DNA of 64,000 bases from Hypomesus transpacificus (lineage: Eukaryota > Chordata > Actinopteri > Osmeriformes > Osmeridae): the NCBI RefSeq assembly GCF_021917145.1, contig NC_061068.1, forward strand, positions 9,985,724-10,049,723. The letters run 5' to 3'. The position numbers and the translations under genes are program-made. The stretch's first letter is position 1, and every line of letters starts with the position of its first letter. Under the pieces are notes generated by a model, which was given only the letters and a program-made list of their open reading frames with translations, made no database searches and was not told the DNA's origin. Of this stretch, positions 24,201-36,893 are shown piece by piece.

Positions 24201-27000
24201 TGTTGTTGGCACTCCAGGAGGCCACTGTTTCTACATCCTTTACATGGCTGTTCTTGTTAGATGAAAATGCTGCCCTACTTTTCAGCCGCCCACTGGTGGG
24301 TCTGATGAGGTTACTGATGAACACAGATGCTGCACCACGCCCACAAACATCCCCCTAACAGAACACCACTGAATGGCCTCCTTCCCACTCTGCCCTCTCG
24401 CTTCCTCTCCGCTAGTACAGAGGTTTTGATCACTCAGCAAAACCAGGGGAACATACATTTTAAATATTTACCAACGTCTCTGCTCTGGAAATGACATTCG
24501 CTCTGAGACGGGCAGGAAGGGGGCGGGAGATGTCACATCCTCAACTTGTCTTTAACTACACACAACTCGTGACAAATAAGATAGTATTTTGAGAGAAACC
24601 TAAACATGATATGAAAGTGAGGGTCATAAAAAAAGCTTTAACCTAAATATACAAGATATTGTGATGCAATCCAATATCTTATATACAATCATACTGAAAG
24701 TGTAGACGTTGTTAGTTGAAGAGTCATGTGCTGTTTGTGCTGATCCAGCGGACCAGCAGACCTGAGTTTATGATAATCCATGCTTCTAGCTTCACCAGCT
24801 ATTTAATTACACTCTTCTAATTCCTGATGGCAGATTGAACAAGGACTGCATGCAACTGCACCTACCATGAACACTACCGCTAACCTTGGCTCTGTCCTTT
24901 AAGGCCACCAGGAGCAAAGCTCAGCAGAAAGGAAGGACACCCAGTGAAACAGCGCAGGGGAGGAAGAGAGATTAGAGTAAAGAGAGGCAAAAAAGAGATA
25001 CCACAGGAGACAGAGTTTGGTGGAATGAAAGACCCGATGGTGCTGTGTGGAAGAGTCAAGAGGAATAAATATATAATAAAATGTTTTTCCAAGTATTAAA
25101 TTAGACCATTGTAGTTGGTATAATAAGTCTAGGAAGGTTCATAATAGGGTTGTAATGGATTACTGTGCTCGACCTTACACAAGGAACCACCCAGAGCTAT
25201 GGGGGAACACCAGAGAGATTTCTATCTCAGTTCGTTTGACCTAGTGCCAACAATAATGTAGTCATGGATTCCCCCTGTCAGTGCCCTGTAAACATTGTCA
25301 CATTATACAGTACTCCTACTCACAAACCTGAACGCAGCACACACACACCCACACACACACCCACACCCACACAGGGAGCAGAAGTCGCCCAACCCCTCCC
25401 TGCTGTTCAGATCATGTAGATGAGGCTGTGTGTGTGAGCAGGGTGGATCTGATTCCCTGAGGAAGGTAGCGGTTCCATTTGCTATTTAAATGGGTCAAAC
25501 TGTGGTGATTTATTCATACTCTGGATCCTTAGTGCCACTCAGCCCGGCAGGCTGACTCTGAACCCTCTATCCCCCACCACCCCACCACACCCCACCTCAC
25601 ACCCCTTCTCTCCCCTCCCCCATCTTGCTTCACTCTGTTATACCAGCAATGTGCTTTGTGGCTGGCACATTGTAGTATGTGTAGAATGATGTATCACGTT
25701 CTAAAATAGCATGTGAGGGATGACTGCAAAGTTTCAGCACCAAGGACAGAGCAAAGGATGAGCTTCATCTGTATGCATACTATAAACATGAGTGTGGTGA
25801 CCTACATTACATTATAGTTCTCAAACTGCACCCCAGCCACAGTCAGGCACACTTAGAACACACATGGAAATGTGTCTTTCCAAAGAAAAGAGAAAACCAA
25901 CATGTCCAACAAACATATATCTGCAATCTAACGGAGACTGGCACTCCTATCAACAGCAATGCTGCATATCTAGGGTAAACCATGATTCACTTCCTCTATC
26001 TTTTACTTTTTCTCTTAAATTTTTCTATTTTCTTTTCGCAGTTTTTTTTCCTACTTTCTATTTTCGTTCTTTCACTCTGTCTCTCTTTCTCGAAACCAAA
26101 AATGTTGCAGTAGCTTTTCAGAGTTCTGTGCCCATGACAGATGCAGGCTGGATGAAGTAATCTAGCTGACTTGTCTATATCCAAGCTCCACACCAGAAGA
26201 TCTGGCTTACTGTTAGACGGGTGTTGAAAACCCAGAGATGATGAAAAGGACAGAAACACAACAAGGACTCATCTTTCATCAGTATTCCACTGTCCTCAGA
26301 TGTTTTCTAGCAGTCCAGGGATCTTGCTACAAGCACCAGGACGACATACACCAAGACTCAAACAACATCAGAGTCACTACAGCCCTTAAAGTCCATAAAA
26401 ACTACCAACCAAATGCTCTACAGTAGTTCCATAAATTAGTAAGCCATTGATCTTGAATATTTATGTACTCCACCACTAACGTAGGAAAGCTTTTACATTT
26501 CAGTCCGTTCCTAACCTCATCTACTTGTGCTAAATGATTACCCTATTCCTCCGCTTGAGTGATGCAGTACACCCGTAGGCCTATTTGTTTCTGATGCTGG
26601 CATGCTTTCAGACAACTCTCTCAGATGTAAGAGTCACTCAGATCCAAAGGCAGCGCGGCACTCGCTCTCCTTTCCCTTTGAAATGCTCTACCTCTCCGGC
26701 GCTGTAGATTACAGGCAGTGAACTCACACGCTCCCAGGGCCACCTGCACCAATGAACAAAGGGTGAGAAAGAGGGCTTTGTTTCCTGCCACACTTCAAAC
26801 ACACGCAGCCTGGACACATGCAAGCGTACCAGACACAGCCGTCACTGAGTGCTGTGCAGAGAATATCTTGAAGCTGCACTCCTCTCCCCTCTCCGACAGC
26901 GGGAGGTTTGACTTTTTTCTCCCTACTGCATCTTTGTGTCCTCTTTGGGAGAGGGTGCAATGTGTCTGTAACCCACTCCTGAAGGGGGGTTCTTTCTTTT

Positions 27001-27189
27001 TCTAAGAAAAGAAATGAAAGCAGAGATGAGGGAAAAGAAAGAGAGAAAGAGAGGATAAAAGAAGGAGAAAGGCAGAGATAAGAGAGAGGGGGTGGAAGAG
27101 AGAGGGAGAGGAGATAAAAGAGAGGTAGGGAGATGACAGAGGGAGTAAAGAGTGGTAAGAAGAAGTGAGAGGGACAGGGAAAGAGGGCA
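27001..27189 (+). repeat. Polypurine tract
   Basis: About 190 bases are almost entirely A and G on the plus strand (GAAAGAGAGAAAGAGAGG-like). The long minus-strand open frames rich in Ser, Leu and Phe come from this bias, not from a gene. Confidence 0.85.
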
Positions 27190-30091
27190 TAGCTTCATGC
27201 AGGCTTACCCAACACATTTGCCTCCGGAAAGAGGCAGCACAAAGACCCTCCCCCTGATGCGGCAAACAGCTAGAGATCCTTATCAAGGTCACCAGACAGT
27301 CAGCCAGATTGATTTTTTCACACATACACTCATAGCTCCATAGTCTCCTTGCTCTGTGGAATAACCTCTCACGGTGACATTTTCCATTGTCCCGTATACA
27401 GTAAAACACTATTTTTAGGACTCACTAAAGAGTTACTAGTATATGCAGTCTATTTTGTCAAAATCACTCTTAGAACCCTGTGTTTTGATCTCTCATCTCT
27501 CTTACAAGACAAGACGCGCTGTTACTTGTCTCATAAGCCTACAAGCACAACGTTGCGTGCAACAATTCCTTTCTTCATCTACTGTGGGAAACCCTCAGTA
27601 ATCAGACTACAGCGACTACACCCTCTCTGCATGTGCATTTATTTGTTTCCTGACACAGCAGGCCAGATGGTCCCCTGAGCCTAGCCCTCCTCCATATTCA
27701 TCAAGCCAGGGCGACCCCTGACCTGCAGAGGGCTCCCCTCTGCCCTCTGCCTCTTTATAGTGTCAATAGATATAGCAGGGTCACCAAGGTGGAGCCTTCC
27801 CTTTACACCGACCCCCACCCCAGGCACTGTGCACAGCAATGTGCTTTACCCCTCCAGACTGAAGGCATCTAAAGAGGCAGTGTGAATGCCTGGGTAAGCC
27901 CAGACTTGTCATGCCTTCACTGGGGTTCCCAGGCTCTGCTGAGGCCTCTCTGGAAGTGAACATCTGCCCTGACCAGGAAAGTGTTACTGGAAGGAGGGAG
28001 GAGGTGAATGCATCGATGTCTCGAGGGATGGATGAGGACTTGAGGGTTCAGATAAAGTGACTAGAACACACCAATGGTCAGATCATGACAATGACACTGG
28101 AAAATGTGACTTGAGTCTTCCTCTCTCCCTCTGGGTGAGGTTTTGGTGAGAGCATAAAACTGAGATGTCATTGATGGATATCCTGTATAATTATTTTTTG
28201 TGGCTGTAGTTAAGCTTGATCATTGTAAAGTAATGGAGTCATGACATGATAACAGTAAGTGTGCTTGAGAGAATTGATGCTTAAAATGAACAAAGAATTG
28301 GTAGACTTATTAACACTATCTGCATGATCATCCAGTCCCAATACTACTCTCCATCTGTATGCAGACTTGGTCTAGACTTTGGACCATCTGGCTAATTAAA
28401 CAAAGGAGCTTCACATGAGGAATCCATCGCAGGGTCTCTGTAAGCAAACAAAACACCCAACAACTCGAACCCTACCCCACCCCCCAAAGACTCACAACCA
28501 CCACAACCCCCAATCAGACAATCCCACCCTACCCAGCAAACACTAACATCCACTGCAACTACCAAAGACAGGACCACTTAAACTTATAAAACGAGTTAGA
28601 GTTAGGTATAGGTGTTTGTTTGTCTGTAGGGCTTGTGCGTAACATATTTTGAATTGTGCTGGGAAGATTAGATGGGAAATGTATTTAGATCATAAACAAC
28701 ATGACAAAGATATGTGTATAGTTACTGTTGAAACAATGGGGACAGAATCAGAGACTAAGATAGAACCAGAGCCAATAGCGTGAGTCTCAGCAGGTGTTAA
28801 ACAGTAAGGTAAGAGGAGCGAAGTGAGAATATTCTAATTAAGGTTGGCAGCTCAATGGTCTAAATGGCCTCAAATGTGTGGGAATGTGTAATTGGTGTCT
28901 GGGCTTCAGAGCCATGCTTCTCGATCCACTGGAGGGGTGTTGAAGGAACTGATTAAAGCACAGAGAAGCCAAGGCCTAGAGAGAGGGGAGGGGCTAGCAT
29001 TGCTCTGCAGTCATCTCTACTGCCCTCATCTCAACTGTTACAAAGGCAGAAGCATCAGCATGGTTGGTTCTTTATTACTGATCTTATCTTGCTTTTTCTT
29101 CCACTCCAGTCTTTTACAGGAGCTTCTATTAGAGGGACAGGGGCGGGATAACACTCCATATCCATCACTCTAATTGGGTCTACACTGCAGAGAACAAATG
29201 CAGGCTCAGATTTATAAGGGATCTAAATGGGGATTCTGGGTGCATAATAGAGACATCCTACTGGCTTAAGACTCAATCAGTTTGGAAGATAGAGGTTATT
29301 GGCCAATCAGCTGTGACTTTTGAATGAGGCTTTGTGACAGTAAATGACAATATTTTCAGTGTGCAATAAAATTGGCCATTATCACCCCCCACCCCTCCCC
29401 AAAGCATCATTCAGTACTATTTCAGCTAACCATGTTTTATGCACTAATTACATGCACTTACCTGCACAATGGCAGCTCATTAGCCATTGCATTTATAATT
29501 TACAGTTTGTGTTCAGCCCGTGGTTGAACATACTTGGGGTTTGTAGAGAGGAGGCTGCAGACTCCACCACACCACGCAGAAACACACATACACAATTGTA
29601 GGTGTATAACATATCTTGCAATACAACCTTGCAACACTGCCTCCATTTATCGTTACCTCAGATCACATGTGTAACTTTGAGATGTAACATGTGTGTGACT
29701 GACTGTGTTTCCTGATGACGACCTGATGACTCTTGCTGCAGGCTGGGGCAGCTTTCTGCTTTGGTAATCAGTTATTTTCCTATAAACATCATGCTGTTTT
29801 GACACTCAGAAGGCTGCCATTTTATGTGCCGTATTTTGTCAAAAAAAAGTGTTAATGTCACTGCGTGTAAGGGAAGGATAATTACATCACAGTGCAGGCT
29901 TTCTCCAAGTGTGGCTTTGCACCTCTCCTCCCACAAGGACATCTGCCGTGACACCTTCCCCGCTGTTTTTGGCCGACAGAACTTCCCTTTTCCGTGGAAT
30001 TGTGTAACTGTGAAGCATCAGGTCATTTCAAGCACTAAAGCCATTCAGTTTCCTCAGGAAGCATCTTTGTCCTTTACCTTTGAATATGTGT

Positions 30092-30155
30092 TGTGAGTGA
30101 GTGAGTGAGTGAGTGAGTGAGTGAGTGAGTGAGTGAGTGAGTGAGTGAGTGAGTG
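30092..30155 (+). repeat. (TGAG)n tetranucleotide microsatellite
   Basis: About 16 consecutive GTGA/TGAG units. The minus-strand THSLTHSL open frame across it is a repeat artefact. Confidence 0.95.
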
Positions 30156-32325
30156 TAGACACTGCTGTTTGATCTCTGGTTGTGACTGCCTGTCCTCTGG
30201 CACTGAGCGGGCTGTGGAGACAAAGTGTTCATAGGACACAGATAGAAAAGGGCTGTGATCCGTCCCGGGTCGGTCGGTTGGCGCCCCTTCTCTGGGCTCA
30301 TTACTGGGAAGTGAGAGCCTGGGATAATGGAGGGAAATGAGCAGTTAGGAGGCAGTAAACGACCCCTTGACAGCAGAAACAGGAAACGCTGCATTAGTCC
30401 AGTAATGAAGCAGGTACAGAGTAGCAGAGAGGCCTCTCTGAGGCTGCCACCAGCCAGCACTCCATCTGAGCAGGAACACTTCCTGTGACCGGTTCTGCTT
30501 CTTAGAATAGAGAAACACAGCAGTGCTGTGCAGATGAAGCCAGGTATTTCCAAGGAGAATGACACCAGTGCATTAATAAAATGTACTCAGTTATTTGCAG
30601 GTGACAACTTTCAAACTTAAATGTGTCATCCAGGGACATAAAAGACCATAGCAGGTTTGAATGAACACATCATGGTAATTGCCAGAGTATTCTATTTGTG
30701 GGTGGTTTAATCCCCTTGAAACATAGATCATGGTTTTATGCCACTTTCTGACCTGAGTTGACCTTTGACCTCAGCCTAACTGTTTCATCAATACCTCTGT
30801 CATGTGATCCACGTGTCCCATTAAAGATGGGAGGTTGTTTTAATCAGCTTAATGACACGGAGCTCTTTAGACGTTGTTGGCTGTGTGATTCATCATCTCG
30901 ATACACAATGATATCATCAGTCTGGTACCACTCATGTATTTAACAGAGGGATTTGCCTTCAACACAACGTACATGTTCACTATGCAATGCAGTTTTTGGT
31001 GTATTCAGATATTCCCAGATATTCTTTCTGTTTGTCTGACCAGGATACGAACACAGACACATGCACACACACGCACACACTTTCTTTCATTCACACATAT
31101 ACTCTGCTTGATGAAGGACCTGTCCGTCATTCCACAGCTGTATTATGATTGATTGGTTCCACTCAGTGGCCCCACACCATCACTCAGAAGGAGGAGAGAC
31201 CGCCCGCATCAATATTCATCATCCTCATCTATATTCACCACTTCATTAATTCATATTCATCAGTGGTTACACAGCATATATTAGAAAGCTCTGTGTGTAT
31301 GTCCATAGATCATAATTTGATGCGCAGATTATGGAACTCAGGAAGTACATCTAAGTCCGCCCCCATCTGAAGTATTCTCAACTTCATTTGACCCTTAATG
31401 TCAAACATTCTTACTTTACAAGAAACTTCACTGAATGGAACTTGTTGATTACTGTAAGAACAAGGAACATTGTCTATGAAAGACAATGATCCCTAAACAA
31501 GGATTTATCCTGAAGAATGTATTACTATAGGTGTGAGCTAATGCTCTCTCATGAAGAAAAGTTTGCCATGTTCTTCATGCCAAGAGCTATCCTGCTGGAC
31601 CCTGTAAAAGAATGTGCTGGATAAAAATCTGTCCAGATAGCCATGGCACCAATGAATCATCTAAGAAGATGGGCCTTCGATTGGATGACATCTAGTCTCA
31701 TCTGTAACCCAACAGAGTTTCAGACCTCTGCTTTATATTGGCTATTGATTAGCCCGCTGCAGAGACAAATGTTGTCTCCTCAACATTAGATTAAGCCTGA
31801 TGAAATAGTTTAGTAGTGATTGTGAATAGGTCCCAAATTGCCCACGTGTGCATTTTCTGTGGCCTGGGTTGAGTCCTTCGCACCACAATAAGATCACTCC
31901 TAATTGTTCCTAGATGTAGGCAACTTTCTGTGCCAACAGCAAGACCCATGAACTTTTTTATTCAAATCACATTTTATATTTAAAAAATAATTAACATCTG
32001 ATAGAGGATTCCTATTTGCTCAATTTCTATTAGCCATAGAATTTCTTGTACACTTCTACATGCTTGCAGAATTGTACAAGCATGGTTTGTTGGAGTTTGT
32101 GCAGTTTGGTAAAGACTGATATCTCAATGAAGTCAATGAAGAACTTACAGTAAGAGACAACTTTGACTTACAGAGTCTTTGTGACAGTAAAAGACAACAA
32201 AGAGCAGTCAGTATTGGATGAACCCTTCCACTCCCCAAAAGAGGATGTTACAGCACACATCTACAACCATCTCTTTCAGCAATGATCAAGAATATTTTAA
32301 CTGTTATCATAACAGTTCATAGCAT

Positions 32326-33751
32326 TCAGGGCCGTAACTACCATTGAGGACACCGAGGTCGTGTCCTCGGTATTTTTTTCGTATTTCAGTTTTTTTGTGT
32401 GCTTAAATCGTGGTATATAAACTCAAAATAAAGTACACGTGAAACTGACTGCAGGACGATGATCTTGGTCTCCCACAAACCGTAACGTGATTTTATACTT
32501 GAAGAGCCGAGTAGCTCAAGAGTTTGGACATACGTGCTGCGCGTCATCAACAAAACGTACTGTCGTTATGGTAACCACCAAACACAAGTCGGACGCTGAT
32601 GTTACCGCCATAGACCAGAGCCATAGAAAAAGAATTTGCAGAATCTTTTTCTATGGCTCTGCCATAGACATACCGCTACTGTTAGTGAATAGCCTATGTT
32701 AGTTACAGTCACTGGAAGAGGAGCGCAGCAAACTAAACATGTAGGTTAAGAGAAGTTTAAGTGGCAGATGACTGTGAGAAGAAAGATTCATTTTCATGTG
32801 GAAATATTTGTATTGCAGCAACGTACTACTCGGATAAGGAAACATCAAATCAAAGTTTGGTTAACTCCGTCAGTACCGGTTGTCAATCAATTTCCACCGG
32901 TTGAATCAACATTCATTTTGCGATTGATATGTCATTGATGTGATTGATTGAAAATGAAATTCAGTGGCAATTGGGAAATATCAAACTGACTCGCTATCGC
33001 TCGGTCGATACGTTCCAGCCTCAGTTTGATATTTCCCGGCATGACCGAACGGTCGAGGTTAGTAAGTAGTTTATTATATGGCAATTTTAGATTCTTTTCA
33101 TTTTGTAAACGAAAATAAATGGTACCTTTAGGCTAATTGTAGCTAGCTCTCAAGTCTTCTCACGGTGTGTTTCATGTGTTGCCAAGCAACTCATTACTTT
33201 TTATAGAAAGCTGACAACATGGTTCTGCTAAAATGGCTTTAATTTCATCACAAAATAACGACACAAGTGATTCAAAGAGTCTGGTCTTCATCCTCACTTT
33301 CGATGACAAAGCTTTTCAGCATCATCTGGATAGTAAAACTCAGCAGCTGACTTGTCCATATCGCTCATTTTGAAGCTGACGTCAGAGGGCAATACGGATC
33401 CGTATTGACCGGCGAGGAGGGCAATACGCGGCTGGGGTGACTACTCATTATCCAATCAGAACGCTCGTACCGTCGTTGCCATATAATAATAATTAAAAAA
33501 AAATTGTGGTAACTTGCCCTTACTTCATGAGTCCCATAAAGGTCCTTCAAAAAGCCTCAGAATGCCCCATGTTTACCTCAAAATTTCAAAAGCTCCACAC
33601 CGCCCCATATTCAAAAGTCATAATGATGATGTTTTTGCTCCTTAAGACTCAATAAGAGAAAATGGCCATATTTAAATAATGTAATTTAAAAAAATTCCGG
33701 GGGAGCATGCCCCCGAACCCGCCTAGAAGTTCTGACTCATGACCTCAGTAT
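32326..33751. repeat. Palindrome-rich, CpG-containing repeat-like segment ending at the gap
   Basis: The segment opens with AGGGCCGTAACTACCATTGA and ends with GGGGGAGCATGCCCCCGAAC, two phrases I associate with interspersed fish repeats. Between them lie two perfect 17-bp hairpins (32617-32660 and 32973-33037), a 16-bp palindrome AATACGGATCCGTATT (33391) and unusually many CG dinucleotides for this region. The assembly breaks immediately after it, which fits a repeat. No transposase frame is seen. Confidence 0.5.
33295..33460 (-). promoter_or_regulatory. Possible minus-strand promoter and first exon
   Basis: Reading leftward: ATTGG (reverse CCAAT, 33456), the palindrome AATACGGATCCGTATT, a consensus CRE TGACGTCA (33377-33384), then an ATG at 33368. 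The ATG opens MSDMDKSAAEFYYPDDAEKL and reaches a good donor context (AAA | GTGAGG) near 33295. No later exon was identified. This could equally be the promoter end of a transposable element. Confidence 0.3.
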
Positions 33752-34251
33752 NNNNNNNNNNNNNNNNNNNNNNNNNNNNNNNNNNNNNNNNNNNNNNNNN
33801 NNNNNNNNNNNNNNNNNNNNNNNNNNNNNNNNNNNNNNNNNNNNNNNNNNNNNNNNNNNNNNNNNNNNNNNNNNNNNNNNNNNNNNNNNNNNNNNNNNNN
33901 NNNNNNNNNNNNNNNNNNNNNNNNNNNNNNNNNNNNNNNNNNNNNNNNNNNNNNNNNNNNNNNNNNNNNNNNNNNNNNNNNNNNNNNNNNNNNNNNNNNN
34001 NNNNNNNNNNNNNNNNNNNNNNNNNNNNNNNNNNNNNNNNNNNNNNNNNNNNNNNNNNNNNNNNNNNNNNNNNNNNNNNNNNNNNNNNNNNNNNNNNNNN
34101 NNNNNNNNNNNNNNNNNNNNNNNNNNNNNNNNNNNNNNNNNNNNNNNNNNNNNNNNNNNNNNNNNNNNNNNNNNNNNNNNNNNNNNNNNNNNNNNNNNNN
34201 NNNNNNNNNNNNNNNNNNNNNNNNNNNNNNNNNNNNNNNNNNNNNNNNNNN
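33752..34251. other. Assembly gap of 500 N
   Basis: Exactly 500 undetermined bases, a conventional size for a gap of unknown length. Nothing can be said about its content; open frames across it are meaningless. Confidence 1.
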
Positions 34252-35284
34252 ATACACACACACTGTTTTAATGAGTCATAATTTGTGTACGTCAGTGATT
34301 AGACTTAATGAGGACTCAACAACCTTGGACTGACAAAACTCCTGAGCAGCAAGTTTACAAGGCAAAGAAGGAGCAGGCCAGGCGTCCCCAGGACAGAGAA
34401 TCCCCAAGGCTTTATCCTCTCTGAATAACCCTCCTGTCCCTCCCAGGTTAGCATTTGTTATCCTATCTGAGGCTTGAGAGGTCTTTGTTGTAGTATTGAA
34501 ATGAGGAATTACAGGGTCCACAATTCCACTGTAAACCTACAATGTAGATAAGCAGGCAGATATTAAAGACACAATAAGGTATAGATAAATTAAATCTATA
34601 TGTGGCCTTGTCATAAATATTAATTTGTCCTTGCTTGGGAACCCAAATCAAAACCTTCATCAAGCCGTGTGTGTTGCTGTGGGATCAAAGTCCCTGAGTG
34701 TTGGAGGAGGCTGTGGGAAGGAGGGGCCTGTAAATCCCCAGGTGTCGATTTACAACTTTACATCACCAGTGTGAAGGAAACAGACACACATAAACCATCT
34801 CTATTGTAAAGACCCTGATTAAAGTGCTGGAGCTCTCAGCTCATCTTCCACACCTCTATCTCAGCACACGAGAACACCTCACTGTCTGATACCATCTGCA
34901 CCAACATATACACCAGTATGTACAAGAGGATCTTACACGCTTAATAGAAATGAGAACAACTCCTCTTTGGTCATATTAAGACTTTAATTAATTATTACTA
35001 GATGTCCTGCTGTCTGTTCACAGTATATAGTAGTCCTCTCTTGCCTGGCATTACAAGACTAAGCCCAGTTTGAGCTTGTAGTTGTGGTATCTGGTATTGA
35101 GTTCCTTGGTGGGTCTGGTCCGTAAGCTCTGTCAAAACAAGAGCCCTTCAGTCCTCTGGGTGTTTAGACAGGTCATTGGCTTCATTTAGCAGCTAAACAC
35201 GCCTGGCCGCAGTGCTGGACCCTGACTGCTGCCTCTGCATCAGTAATAATGAGCCACTTTAGTAAATGAGCCTTAAAAGCATGT

Positions 35285-35288
<4 letters not shown>
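34252..35288. other. Intergenic DNA, nothing recognised
   Basis: No exon, RNA gene or named repeat was seen between the gap and the microsatellite cluster. Confidence 0.5.
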
Positions 35289-35345
<57 letters not shown>

Positions 35346-35432
35346 TACATACATACATACATACATACATACATACATACATACATACATACATACATAC
35401 ATACATACATACATACATACATACATACATAC
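35289..35432 (+). repeat. Compound (CA)n-(CATA)n microsatellite
   Basis: About 26 CA units pass directly into about 23 CATA units. A (GT)n run, the reverse complement of the first part, follows at 35516-35567. Confidence 0.95.
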
Positions 35433-35515
35433 TGTATGCACGTAGGCCAGGAATGTGTGTAATTTGTGCCTCTGCTCGGTCATGTTCTCAGCAATCAAGA
35501 CTTTATCACTGCCTG

Positions 35516-35548
<33 letters not shown>

Positions 35549-35567
35549 TGTGTGTGTGTGTGTGTTT
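35516..35567 (+). repeat. (GT)n microsatellite
   Basis: About 25 GT units with one TA interruption. It is opposite in sense to the (CA)n at 35289, so the two could pair across the intervening 170 bases. Confidence 0.9.
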
Positions 35568-35662
35568 GCCACACAAGGTGTGAGGTTCTTATTGATACCA
35601 GAGTTTAAATTCGCTTTCCACTGTTAAAAAGGAGGGCAACAGCGCTGGGTAACTTTAAATGC

Positions 35663-35939
35663 TTTATTGCTGTCTAAAATGTACTCGTAAAATAGACACG
35701 TTTAAAATATAAGGAGAAAGTCCCAAACGTTTCTGATGTCTTTAAAAGCTAGATCCTTGTAAAAATGGTGTCTTCAGGGGTAGCGGTAGCATAGGCGTTG
35801 AAGGTGGTCTCTGCTGACCTAACACCGGGCCAGTTGCGCTCCCCTTCTCTCGCTCTGGAAGACCTGGCGTATCGATCTCGCTGCTGGTGCCGCCGCCGGC
35901 CAGGCCCTCCCTCCCTCTTCTCTGTCCCAATGTGCTTAA
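35663..35939 (-). other. Doubtful terminal exon with polyadenylation signal
   Basis: On the minus strand a long pyrimidine run followed by AAAG (about 35940) precedes an open segment reading GREGLAGGGTSSEIDTPGLP and ending PLKTPFLQGSSF, with a stop at 35742-35744. An AATAAA follows at 35668-35663. The segment is richer in CG than its surroundings. I do not recognise the protein and no partner exon was found. The open frame does continue upstream through the 9-bp minisatellite into a hydrophobic stretch (MFVLVTIALLLLGHY), which may be chance. Confidence 0.25.
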
Positions 35940-36050
35940 AGCTTTAAAAAAAAAAATCAAATGCACCATAATTAAATAATAATCAAACAAATGCACAGTC
36001 GGAATCAATAATGTCCCACTTTTGACCAATGTGTATGCACATGTGTGTCC

Positions 36051-36122
36051 GTTCCTGACGTTCCTGACGTTATTGACGTTACTGACGTTATTGACGTTAC
36101 TGACGTTACTGACGTTACTGAC
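36051..36122 (+). repeat. 9-bp minisatellite, eight units
   Basis: There are eight head-to-tail copies of GTTNNTGAC: two GTTCCTGAC, then GTTATTGAC and GTTACTGAC in mixed order. Each junction creates TGACGT, so seven CRE/ATF half-site-like motifs are spaced 9 bp apart. Confidence 0.95.
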
Positions 36123-36837
36123 TGTGGCTAGAAAGTTAGCCACCGTTAGTTTCACTTTTGCCACAAAAACATAATTCAAACCTAATCCGTGCAACACAAC
36201 ATAATGCCCCAACAGAAGCAACGCAATCGTGACCAAGACAAACATTTTTACACCAATGTTGTCTATGTAGTCCAAATATTTTAAGGGATCCTTAGGGGGG
36301 CGAAAATGGTTGGGCTCTTGCTGAAGGCAGGTACACCCAATGAGTCATCAAAAGGGCTTGCAAAATCACTTACACAAACCCTCACTTCTTCCTCATTTGC
36401 TGGAGTAAATATTTCCAAACAGAATTTGCTTTCACAGTTAACATGAAGCCTCAAACCATAACACCAATTGTAAAAATATTACATTAATCGAAACATTCAA
36501 CTTGACATATCAATCAAGCAATATACCATGGCCCTATAAACAAACAACTATCAATATTGAGTGACTTGTTGCTCTTTTAGGTTAGATATAACGAAGTTAA
36601 GTCTTGTACTCCCTGTGAAATATTTTACTGTTGATTGTTCTTCTACAGGTACAGTCCTGCACTTTTGTGGTTCATGTTGTTTAATTTGTAACTTGTATAA
36701 CTGCATGCTCTTATGGGTCTTCCTTTTGGCACTTGTTTAGCTTTTCACAATGTATGCTTCATGTTTTGGCTACTTGCAATGTTTGGGACTATCTCGTTGT
36801 TATGATCAGTGACCTATGCTCTTTTGTAAGCTCTCTC

Positions 36838-36893
36838 TTGGAAGTCGCTTTGGATAAAAGCGTCTGCTAAATGAATAAATGTAAATGTAAAAT
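36838..36893 (+). repeat. SINE 3' tail fragment
   Basis: The stretch contains AGTCGCTTTGGATAAAAGCG followed by TCTGCTAAATGAATAAATGT, the widely shared 3' core of fish V-SINE-like elements, ending in a TGTAAA-type tail. A fuller element with the same core lies at 60386-60533. Confidence 0.7.

Larger units (their letters stand above)
21223..32325. other. Gene-poor intergenic DNA
   Basis: No exon with recognisable protein content was found on either strand. The stretch holds a (GA)n run near 23509, C-rich (CCACC) DNA near 25570-25620, a purine tract at 27001-27189 and a (TGAG)n array at 30092-30155. With the region from 11.2 kb it forms a long apparent gene desert upstream of lrrn1. Confidence 0.5.

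Noticed and set aside
27002..27409. Minus-strand Ser/Leu/Phe-rich open frame of 135 residues
   Set aside because: Produced by the purine tract on the plus strand; low complexity and no domain.
30074..30565. Minus-strand open frame of 163 residues with THSL repeats
   Set aside because: The repeat part is the (TGAG)n array, and the rest shows no recognisable protein.
33723..34281. Open frames of about 175 residues across the gap
   Set aside because: They consist of undetermined residues from the 500 N and have no meaning.
35259..35576. Cys/Val and His/Thr repeat open frame
   Set aside because: Translation of the CA/CATA/GT microsatellites.
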